From the NCBI GenBank assembly GCA_965204705.1, contig OZ242006.1:3162001-3226000 (forward strand): DNA of 64,000 nt. Reading direction: 5' to 3'. Position 1 is the stretch's first letter; each line of letters starts with the position of its first letter. The translations under genes and the position numbers were made by a program. The notes under the pieces are model-generated. The model was given only the letters and a program-made list of their open reading frames with translations, was not told where the DNA came from and did not search any database. The DNA is from Bin5 sp965204705 (lineage in GTDB: Bacteria > Chloroflexota > Anaerolineae > Caldilineales > Caldilineaceae). Positions 8,569 to 15,422 of this stretch are shown piece after piece.

Positions 8569-9170
8569 CGACCCAAAGACTGACTCGCCAGCTGCAGTTC
8601 ATTCTCGAAATCGACAAACTGAAGGGAATCTTGCGCCGGTCACTGCTCCTTGACAGCAACAGGCGCGAAAACTCTGCTGAACACTCCTGGCATCTGGCAA
8701 TGATGGCGCTGGTATTAGCCGAGCACGCCAACGAGCCCATAGATCAGCTTCATACACTTAAGCTTGTCCTGGTTCACGACATTGTTGAGATCGACGCCGG
8801 TGACACCTATGCCTACGATCCAGCCGGGCACGCAGGCAAGGATGAGCGGGAGCGGACGGCCGCCAAGCGCATATTCGGGTTACTGCCGGTCGAACAAGCC
8901 GAAGAACTGAACAGTCTTAGGGAAGAGTACGAAGGCCAAAAAACTCCGGAGGCCAGATTTGCTCTTGCGCTGGACAGACTCATGCCTTTGCTCCACAACT
9001 ACCATACAGGCGGAGTAACGTGGCGCGAGAACCGGGTAACGATCCCCCAGGTCGAGGAGCGTATGCAGCCAGTTGCCGTCGGTTCCGATGCCCTGGGCAG
9101 AGCTGTTGCAGCCATTGTTGAGCAGGCAGTCGCCTCAGGTCTGCTGCCTGACTCCTGGCAAGAGCCTTAG
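8565..9170 (+). CDS. HD domain protein, YfbR/HDDC2-like 5'-deoxynucleotidase
   Basis: A 201-residue HD-superfamily phosphohydrolase. The metal ligands are visible as AEHSWH (His40), LVHDIVE (His71, Asp72, Glu75) and a later ALDRLMPLLHN aspartate. The sequence order and length match the YfbR/HDDC2 group, which dephosphorylates deoxyribonucleoside monophosphates. The start ATG overlaps the CHAD stop (ATGA). The substrate is predicted by family only. Whether it acts with the neighbouring CHAD and PPK-like proteins is unknown. Confidence 0.9.
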   Translation: MTTQRLTRQLQFILEIDKLKGILRRSLLLDSNRRENSAEHSWHLAMMALVLAEHANEPIDQLHTLKLVLVHDIVEIDAGDTYAYDPAGHAGKDERERTAAKRIFGLLPVEQAEELNSLREEYEGQKTPEARFALALDRLMPLLHNYHTGGVTWRENRVTIPQVEERMQPVAVGSDALGRAVAAIVEQAVASGLLPDSWQEP

Positions 9171-9186
9171 GTTTTCTCCGGCATTC

Positions 9187-11064
9187 ATGGGTAAGTCAGA
9201 CCGGGCTGTCGAGACTCAACTGCAATCAGGCGCGGCTTCAGAGGCGCGTTCCCAGCCGGCTTCTTCGCATAGATTCCTCTCCGGCGCAAGTCTGCGGTCC
9301 CTCTGGCGGGCACCTCCCGAGTTCAGCTTCTGGATCTCATTCTTCGTTTTGCACATCCTGCTGTTTCTCCCGGTCGTTCTCATGGACCGGGAGGACGGCG
9401 CTCTTCTGCCTTCATTTCAATTTGCCGGTCTTTCTCCGGCCCAGATCTGGATGCAGCTTGCGGTTTGGCGCAGAGGTCCTGACTTACTGCGATTCAACTC
9501 CGAGATTGTATTGGTCGTCACGCTTTGGGCGATAATCAGACCGTTGCGGTACGTTGCCGGCCGCATCGTCTTCGTGGTTGTTTATCTGCTGATTTTCTTC
9601 TATTACATCTACGATGGCGCCTCCGTAACGTTTTTCAGCGTCGAGCCAGTCTTCTACAGCCAGCTACGCATGGCCACCGAAGGATTCAGCTTCTTCCTGC
9701 AAAACTCCCGCATCACTGCCGCATTTGTAGCCGGGACAGTCTTGCTGGTTGCCGGTGGCGCCGCTTTGGTCGCACGACTAGCTCGTAACGTATTTCCTGA
9801 GAGAGGGCCCGGACCAGCTACGCGCGCCGTTCTGGTTCTGCTTTCCCTCCTAATAGCTGCTCAGGTTGCTGTAAGCAACGACATCCTGGCTCGGCCAGAG
9901 ATGGTTTTCAGCAGCATAACAGCAAAGCTGATGCGCAACATTGGGGAATCCCGGCGCGTCTATCTTGATGTGCAACAGATTGAAACATTGGACGCCACAC
10001 CCGTCGAAGACTTCAGTCAGTTCGATCTGGTAGAGCGTCCCCCCATATACATCATCTTCAGCGAGTCATATGGGTCCGTGCTTTACAAGAGGAATGATTG
10101 GAGAGCTCTTTACAAAGAACTTACTGAACGCCTGGAACAGGATCTCGCCAGCGCAGGCTGGCACGCGGCGTCGGCCTTAAGTCTTGCTCCCACCTGGGGA
10201 GGCGGATCCTGGATGTCTTATACTAGCGCGCTGTTCGGTATGCGGGTCAGCTCAGACCCGCAATACTATGCGCTGCTGGACAAGTATGAATCCGGAGGAT
10301 ACCCGGACCTGGGCCAGTTCCTCAAAGAGCAAGGCTACCACTACTACCGACTGACCGCGCTTTCTACGGGTCTGCCTGCATCGCAGTGGGAAAAGTACAT
10401 ATCCTTTTACGGGGTAGACCGCTGGCTCCTGTACGAGGATCTGGAATTCGCCGGTCCGGAATACGGCTGGGGCCCGGCTCCTCCTGACCAGTTCTCACTG
10501 AACTTCGCGCGTGACACGATTCGAGGCGAGACTGAAGGGCCTTATCTCTTCTTTACGATCACTCAGAATTCCCATTACCCTTGGGCTCCGCTGCCTCAAC
10601 TTGTCGACGAGTGGCAGCAGCTGAACAGGCCGGGTCCCGCGCCTCCGCCGGCCTCAGAACTGATCGAGCATTCCGAACGACGTCAGAACTATTGGAGTGC
10701 TATCGAATATCAGTTGGAAATGCTCAATGATTTCATTATCAGCGAACCGAACGAACAGGCGATATTCGTGCTGATAGGCGACCATCAGCCTCCGCGCGTC
10801 TCGCGGCGGGAGGACGGCTGGGACACGCCTTTGCATGTCATTGCCAAAGATCCCCAGTTTATTGCATCATTTGGGGAGTATGGATTCACGAGCGGTCTGG
10901 CAGTCTGGGAGCCGGAGCCGACTTTTCGGCACGAAGGGTTCCTCTCAATGTTCGTTCGGCAACTTCTGGCGTTCTATGGAAGCGGAGCAGAGCTTCCAAT
11001 CTATATGCCTGAAGGCGTGCCCATCGGCGAGAAGGGACACCAACCCGTGCTAGCGCCTCATTAA
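9187..11064 (+). CDS. Membrane sulfatase / LtaS-like phosphatase-superfamily protein
   Basis: About 625 residues from the ATG at 9187; the frame is open further upstream but that part overlaps the HD gene. Five predicted membrane helices occupy roughly residues 45-215, followed by a large external domain of the alkaline phosphatase/sulfatase superfamily. Metal or catalytic landmarks are IIFSESYGS, PTWGGGSWMSYTSALFGMR (probable nucleophile region), ITQNSHYPW and FVLIGDHQPP. This layout resembles lipoteichoic-acid synthase and phosphoethanolamine/phosphoglycerol transferases, which modify envelope glycans or lipids. The substrate cannot be told from sequence. It is third in the CHAD-HD group, 16 bases after the HD gene. 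Confidence 0.87.
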   Translation: MGKSDRAVETQLQSGAASEARSQPASSHRFLSGASLRSLWRAPPEFSFWISFFVLHILLFLPVVLMDREDGALLPSFQFAGLSPAQIWMQLAVWRRGPDLLRFNSEIVLVVTLWAIIRPLRYVAGRIVFVVVYLLIFFYYIYDGASVTFFSVEPVFYSQLRMATEGFSFFLQNSRITAAFVAGTVLLVAGGAALVARLARNVFPERGPGPATRAVLVLLSLLIAAQVAVSNDILARPEMVFSSITAKLMRNIGESRRVYLDVQQIETLDATPVEDFSQFDLVERPPIYIIFSESYGSVLYKRNDWRALYKELTERLEQDLASAGWHAASALSLAPTWGGGSWMSYTSALFGMRVSSDPQYYALLDKYESGGYPDLGQFLKEQGYHYYRLTALSTGLPASQWEKYISFYGVDRWLLYEDLEFAGPEYGWGPAPPDQFSLNFARDTIRGETEGPYLFFTITQNSHYPWAPLPQLVDEWQQLNRPGPAPPPASELIEHSERRQNYWSAIEYQLEMLNDFIISEPNEQAIFVLIGDHQPPRVSRREDGWDTPLHVIAKDPQFIASFGEYGFTSGLAVWEPEPTFRHEGFLSMFVRQLLAFYGSGAELPIYMPEGVPIGEKGHQPVLAPH

Positions 11065-11126
11065 AGCGACTAATTATGGAAGCTGCCTTTCCTCGGCGTT
11101 TCTGAAAGCATCAGGTCCGACAGAAC

Positions 11127-11894
11127 ATGAATGCGAAAATCAAGTTCTTGATCATAATATTGGTCGTAATAGTGAGTGCTGGCTGCCGGAGCCGGGAGGA
11201 CGAGAAGCCTTCGAGCGACACGCCTCCGTCGGATTCCGTCACGGAGACTACGATTCGACCACAGAGTGCGATTTCGGACAGGGCGGCGGCTGCATTTGCC
11301 GGCCTTGACCCAATCAGAATGCAGCAGGGAGACGGCTGGCGAGTATACCGAATTGACGCCGAATCCTCTAAGGCCGCCTATATCGTTGATGAGGAACTCT
11401 TTGCCGACGCAACACGCAAGTATGGTCTGGAAATCGGCAAGACGGTGGTGGTAGGGGAGACGCAGGATCTGGTGGGACTGATACAGATCGATCTGGCCCA
11501 ACGGTCAATCGGCGGAAACCGTTTCGTTGTCTTCCTGCCCACACTCCAGACGGACCAGCCCCTGCGAGACGGTTGGATCCGGGAAAACGCGTTGGAGTCG
11601 GACCGGTTTCCTCTCGCCATCTTTGTAGGTGAGCGGCTGCTTGGCGTGCCCGATTCCTACAGTGAGGGAGAGGAGACCGTCTTGCAGTTGGAGGGCGAAT
11701 TGGAGTTACGAGGTACTACGCTCTCAGCCTCTTGGGACGTTTCTGCCAGCCAGACTGGCAGTACGATTCAAGGGACGATGCAAACTCGCTTGCGGATGAC
11801 AGACCTTGGCTTTGATCCGCCCAACTTTGCCAATACGCTCACGGTACAGGATGAATTCACAGTCCGGATTGATTTCGTTGCCCATGAGGAGTAG
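11127..11894 (+). CDS. Lipoprotein of unknown function
   Basis: A 255-residue secreted protein with a lysine-containing N-terminus, a hydrophobic core LIIILVVIV and a lipobox SAGC that would place the lipid on Cys20. A short low-complexity acidic/serine linker follows, then a globular part of about 200 residues that I do not recognise. It lies 62 bases after the sulfatase-like gene and 9 bases before the PPK1-like gene, so it probably belongs to the same transcript and acts at the outer face of the membrane. No catalytic motif is evident. Confidence 0.8.
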   Translation: MNAKIKFLIIILVVIVSAGCRSREDEKPSSDTPPSDSVTETTIRPQSAISDRAAAAFAGLDPIRMQQGDGWRVYRIDAESSKAAYIVDEELFADATRKYGLEIGKTVVVGETQDLVGLIQIDLAQRSIGGNRFVVFLPTLQTDQPLRDGWIRENALESDRFPLAIFVGERLLGVPDSYSEGEETVLQLEGELELRGTTLSASWDVSASQTGSTIQGTMQTRLRMTDLGFDPPNFANTLTVQDEFTVRIDFVAHEE

Positions 11895-11903
11895 CCGACG
11901 CAG

Positions 11904-12917
11904 ATGACACGCGACCTACGTGACAGGAGCGGCAATCCTGCCGAGCATCGCACGGCGACAGCCAGTTCGGATACTCGTCTGCCCGCCTATGCCGTCCAAG
12001 TTGACGAGGAAGGCGTCGCGCGCGCCAGAGCGCTGGCCGCTGGCCTCAAGACTCTTCTGCAAACTGCTAATCTGCCTGCTCCTGTTGTGGAAGCTGCTTA
12101 CCTGCTGAACGAGGCGCGCGACCAGAATTGCCCACTGCTCGAACGGTTTCGTATTCTGGGTCTCCTGGCTTCGGTTCTCGATCACTACTTTGTAGACAGG
12201 GCACCGGCCCTGTCTGAAGAGGAGCAGAGCGACATCGCAACGAGTCTGGATCCACTCTTGCATGAGGCGTATGCGGAACTGGACCAGGTTCTCTTGCCTG
12301 CTCTGACGGCCCAGTACGACATCGAGGTACGAGGCCCCGACGAGTTGTCACTCGGGCAGCGCGAATACGTGCGCCGATTCTTTCGGCAGCAACTCTATCC
12401 CTTGTTAACCCCTCTCGCGGTAGATCCAGGGCATCCTTTTCCCTTCATCAGCTCCCATAGTATCAATCTGCTGGTCCATCTGAGCAGCCCTGATCTGGAC
12501 ATCGGCCCTCTTTCCTATGCCCGCATCAAGGTTCCCCGGCTCATGTCACGATTTGTTTCCATCCCTTCGTCGGTCAAGAAGCGGCTCTACATATGGAGTG
12601 AAGACGCAGTGACCAGCTTCCTGGAGGAACTGTTTCCCGGTATGCGCATCAAGAGTGTCTACCTCTTTCGCGTACTACGGGCATCCAGTGGAAGTCATAC
12701 CGGTGATGAGCTCGAGGCGCAAAGCCGGGGCCTTCGACATCAGCAGCTTGCCTCGCCCGTTGCCCGTCTGGAAGTTGAGACAGCGATGCCTGAATCCGTG
12801 GTCGAGTGGCTCTCGTCCAAGCTTCGGGTACCTCTTCAGCTATGTTTTCGGAGCGACGGGCCGCTGGCGCTGTTCCAACTGGTAGACCTGGCTAACCTCG
12901 CCCATCCTGATGACTGA
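11904..12917 (+). CDS. PPK1-like protein lacking the kinase domains (N-terminal and head domains only)
   Basis: A 337-residue protein aligned by eye with the first half of polyphosphate kinase 1. The N-terminal helical domain spans about 30-130 (FRILGLLASVLDHYFVDRA replaces the usual RxxFLAxxSSNLDEFFxVR). The head domain is clear: FFRQQLYPLLTP, LAVDPGHPFPFIS (171-183), ARIKVPRLMSRFV, LFPGM, then FRVLRA and VARLEVETAMP. The protein stops at LVDLANLAHPDD, the junction where the two phospholipase-D-like catalytic domains of PPK1 begin. It therefore lacks the phosphorylated histidine and ATP site. I saw no remnant of them in the 600 bases downstream. A scaffold, regulator or polyphosphate-binding role is possible; it cannot be an active PPK1. 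Confidence 0.82.
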   Translation: MTRDLRDRSGNPAEHRTATASSDTRLPAYAVQVDEEGVARARALAAGLKTLLQTANLPAPVVEAAYLLNEARDQNCPLLERFRILGLLASVLDHYFVDRAPALSEEEQSDIATSLDPLLHEAYAELDQVLLPALTAQYDIEVRGPDELSLGQREYVRRFFRQQLYPLLTPLAVDPGHPFPFISSHSINLLVHLSSPDLDIGPLSYARIKVPRLMSRFVSIPSSVKKRLYIWSEDAVTSFLEELFPGMRIKSVYLFRVLRASSGSHTGDELEAQSRGLRHQQLASPVARLEVETAMPESVVEWLSSKLRVPLQLCFRSDGPLALFQLVDLANLAHPDD

Positions 12918-13206
12918 GCAGTCCTCATTTCTGAATGGCGTTTGGCCTGTCAGTGGCTTTTCAAAGGGTTGCTTCGTAAGTTGGATCAATAAGTGCTTCT
13001 TTACGCGCTCCAGGCGTGAGCGGCACAGCGCTTGCTGGAGGCTGCCCTTTCACTGAGCCCGTTAAGCTGCGACAAAGGCGTGGTTTTGAGAAGTGTATTG
13101 TCCATAGGTGAAGATGGTCTATTGCCACTCACGCGAGGCCCCTGCAGACGTCCGTCCAATTGGGTGTTTACTCCGAAAAGCGTCCCAGCTGGGAGAAGCT
13201 CAGTTT
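12918..13206. other. Gene-free stretch before the serS promoter
   Basis: About 290 bases with no convincing ORF, RNA or hairpin terminator. I checked all frames for a continuation of the PPK1 catalytic part (for example an HHPYDSF-like motif) and found none. Confidence 0.45.
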
Positions 13207-13235
13207 TTGACAGCCAGAAAGCCATGTGATACGCT
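13207..13235 (+). promoter_or_regulatory. Promoter of the T-box/serS unit
   Basis: TTGACA at 13207-13212, a 17-base spacer, then TACGCT at 13230-13235 preceded by TGA, which makes an extended -10. Transcription would start near 13242, just before stem I of the T-box leader, which supports the assignment. Confidence 0.65.
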
Positions 13236-13241
13236 CCCTCT

Positions 13242-13480
13242 CAATCCAGTTGTGACTGCTGTGACTGGGGAAACGAACCGTCCGACCGACCTTTCAGAGA
13301 GTTGCCGGCTGCTGCGAGGCAACAGGCGCACGACGGGATAGCGCCCCATGAGCATCCGGTGCCAAATGGCCGGACGATTACGCCCCGTTAACGGCGTCAG
13401 AGGCAGACACTATTGTCTGCGAACTCAGGTGGTACCACGGGTCCTCTCGTCCTGAACGGATGGGGGGATTTTCTGTTTTG
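13242..13480 (+). promoter_or_regulatory. Serine-specific T-box leader
   Basis: A tRNA-sensing leader RNA in front of serS. The T-box motif AGGTGGTACCACGG is at 13427-13440. Upstream, GCAGACA/TGTCTGC (13403-13420) forms stem III. Stem I shows AGAGAG followed by a UUGCC/GGCAA hairpin with the apical loop GGCUGCUGCGA. Lower stem I pairs GGGG (13267-13270) with CCCC (13344-13347) and CCGUC (13278-13282) with GACGG (13332-13336), leaving an internal loop AAACGAA opposite GAUAGCG. That loop presents AGC (13340-13342), a serine codon, followed by a purine as expected of a specifier. Uncharged tRNA-Ser should stabilise the antiterminator and permit serS transcription. The T-box bulge is UGGU, giving a wobble with the Ser discriminator G. 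Confidence 0.9.
13443..13480 (+). terminator. Regulated terminator of the serS T-box
   Basis: CCUCUCGUCC (13443-13452) pairs over ten positions, including G-U pairs, with GGAUGGGGGG (13458-13467) across a UGAAC loop; AUUUUCUGUUUUG follows. The 5' arm begins just after the T-box motif, so it competes with the antiterminator. This makes the leader transcriptional in mechanism. Confidence 0.8.
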
Positions 13481-13528
13481 TTGGTCGTTGAAACATCGCA
13501 TTTGTAGTTCACCGTGCAGGAGCATGAG

Positions 13529-14809
13529 ATGCTAGACATTCGATGGATGCGGGAAAACCGGGAAGCGCTGGCGCAGGCGATGGCCAAACTGAACGATTCT
13601 GAGGCTCCCTGGGAACTGGCGCTGGACCTGGACCAGAAGCGGCGGGAACTGCTGCAGCAAGGAGAGAAACTGCGTGAGGAGCGCAACACCGGCTCCAAAC
13701 AGATTGGGCTTCTCTTTCGTGAGAAGAAGGCCTCCGAAGCCAACGCGCTGAAAGAGCGGATGAGCCAGATCGGCGACGAAATTGCGCAAATCGACGACGA
13801 GCTGCGCAGTGTCGAGACCTCCTACCATGACGCGATGATGCGCATTCCCAATCCACCTGACGAAGACGTACCTATTGCCCCGGACGAGGACGGAAACGTT
13901 GTTATTTCCCAGTGGGGCGAGCTTCCCGAATTCGACTTTACTCCGCAGGCCCATTGGGACTTTGGGCCGGAGCTTGACATCATCGATTTTGAGCGGGGCG
14001 TTGCTACGGCAGGCAGCAGGTTTTATTTTCTCAAGGGACCGGGTGCGCGCCTGCAGAGAGTCCTATCGAACTGGTTTCTTGACGTGCATATACAGGAGCA
14101 CGGTTATACCGAGATTTACCCGCCCATGATGGTGCGCGGTCATGCAATGGAAGGGACGGGCAATCTGCCTAAGTTTGGCGACAACCTGTACCGGGATGCG
14201 GAAGAGGATTACTGGTTCATTCCTACGGCCGAGGTTTCGGTAACGAACCTGCACAGGGATGAGATCCTGGAGCCAGGCACACTGCCCCTCTATTACGTCG
14301 CCAGCACGCCCTGTTTCCGGCGCGAGAAAGTGTCGGCAGGCAAGGACGCGCGGGGCATAAAGCGAGTGCATCAGTTCCAGAAGGTGGAGATGGTTAAGTT
14401 TGTAGAGCCTGCTACAGGTCGCGAAGAGCTGGAGTCGTTGACCCGGGCGGCGGAAGTGCTTCTGGAGCGGCTAGGGTTGCCGTACAGACGCGTTGCCATC
14501 GCTACCGGCGATCTCTCGTTTGTCGCAGCAATCAAGTATGACCTGGAGGTCTGGGCGGCAGGATGTCAGGAGTGGCTGGAGGTCAGCTCCTGTTCGCTAT
14601 TCCGTGACTTTCAGGCCCGGCGGGCGAATATCCGCTACCGTCCGCGCGAAGGGGCGCGACCTGAGTTTGTTTACACGCTCAATGGATCGGGCCTTGCCTT
14701 GCCGCGTGTAATAATCTCGCTGTTGGAGAACAATCAGAGGGCGGATGGCAGCGTGAGGCTGCCGGAGGTCCTGCGGCCTTATCTCGGAGACGAGATGGTA
14801 ATCGGTTAG
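13529..14809 (+). CDS. serS: Seryl-tRNA synthetase
   Basis: Charges tRNA-Ser in the cytosol. From the ATG at 13529 the protein starts MLDIRWMRENREAL, the normal SerS opening, and CAGGAG sits six bases upstream; a GTG five codons earlier is less likely. The N-terminal coiled-coil tRNA-binding arm spans about residues 25-105. Class II core motifs follow: motif 2 as TPCFRREKVSAGKDARGIKRVHQF split around residues 270-290, and motif 3 in the C-terminal NGSGLALPRVIISLLENNQ region. Length of 427 residues is standard. Expression is controlled by the T-box leader 13242-13480. Two tRNA-Ser genes lie 200-400 bases downstream under a separate promoter. Confidence 0.97.
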   Translation: MLDIRWMRENREALAQAMAKLNDSEAPWELALDLDQKRRELLQQGEKLREERNTGSKQIGLLFREKKASEANALKERMSQIGDEIAQIDDELRSVETSYHDAMMRIPNPPDEDVPIAPDEDGNVVISQWGELPEFDFTPQAHWDFGPELDIIDFERGVATAGSRFYFLKGPGARLQRVLSNWFLDVHIQEHGYTEIYPPMMVRGHAMEGTGNLPKFGDNLYRDAEEDYWFIPTAEVSVTNLHRDEILEPGTLPLYYVASTPCFRREKVSAGKDARGIKRVHQFQKVEMVKFVEPATGREELESLTRAAEVLLERLGLPYRRVAIATGDLSFVAAIKYDLEVWAAGCQEWLEVSSCSLFRDFQARRANIRYRPREGARPEFVYTLNGSGLALPRVIISLLENNQRADGSVRLPEVLRPYLGDEMVIG

Positions 14810-14943
14810 GGGGGTTTTCCCGGTTTCGATTCGCAGGACTGCCCCTACAACGGCTACGTACCGGCTATAGTATGACGGTAGGTCACTTGAGCGCGACGGA
14901 CTCTCACCGCCAGTTCTTCGCAGCGTGAACTGGACAGCTTTAT

Positions 14944-14973
14944 TTGACAGCCCGTCTGGGAAAGGGTTATACT
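14944..14973 (+). promoter_or_regulatory. Promoter of the tRNA trio
   Basis: TTGACA at 14944-14949, an 18-base spacer, then TATACT at 14968-14973. The start of transcription near 14980 is 25 bases before the first tRNA. This indicates the tRNAs are made independently of the T-box-controlled serS transcript. Confidence 0.7.
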
Positions 14974-15004
14974 GTCCCGGTTGATGGCTGGCAAGTCCTG
15001 GCCT

Positions 15005-15095
<91 letters not shown>

Positions 15096-15116
15096 GTTCA
15101 GCCAAGTTCCTTACAT

Positions 15117-15210
<94 letters not shown>

Positions 15211-15213
15211 TAT

Positions 15214-15287
15214 GCGCCAGTAGCTCAGTGGATTAGAGCGTCGCCCTGCGGAGGCGAAGGTCGCAGGTTCGAGTCCTGCCTGGCGCG
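15214..15287 (+). tRNA. tRNA-Arg (anticodon GCG)
   Basis: Acceptor GCGCCAG pairs with CTGGCGC (15280-15286), discriminator G at 15287. D-arm GCTC/GAGC with loop AGTGGATTA (A20-type loop, an Arg identity feature), anticodon stem TCGCC/GGCGA, loop CTGCGGA, T-arm GCAGG-TTCGAGT-CCTGC. The anticodon at 15248-15250 is GCG, which reads CGC/CGU. Most bacteria use ACG, edited to ICG, for this box, so GCG is unusual. It lies only three bases after the CCA of the preceding tRNA. Confidence 0.9.
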
Positions 15288-15302
15288 CACAAACAGTTCG
15301 CC

Positions 15303-15332
15303 AGAACCTCCAATCGGGGGTTCTCTGTTTTT
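15303..15332 (+). terminator. Terminator of the tRNA operon
   Basis: AGAACCTC (15303-15310) pairs with GGGGTTCT (15317-15324) around a six-base loop and is followed by CTGTTTTT. It ends the tRNA transcript 16 bases after tRNA-Arg. Confidence 0.75.
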
Positions 15333-15422
15333 GGGGCTAGGTCACGTTATGGGCCCCTTCTTCCCCACCTTTATCAGCACAGGTTTCAGAAAAGAAATCG
15401 CAGAGATCAGGAGGTATTGCGC

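Noticed and set aside
12655..13341. Short plus- and minus-strand frames around the PPK1-like 3' end and T-box
   Set aside because: They cross the promoter and stem I of the T-box leader or overlap the PPK1-like gene and show no PPK1 catalytic motif, so they do not represent a frameshifted remainder.
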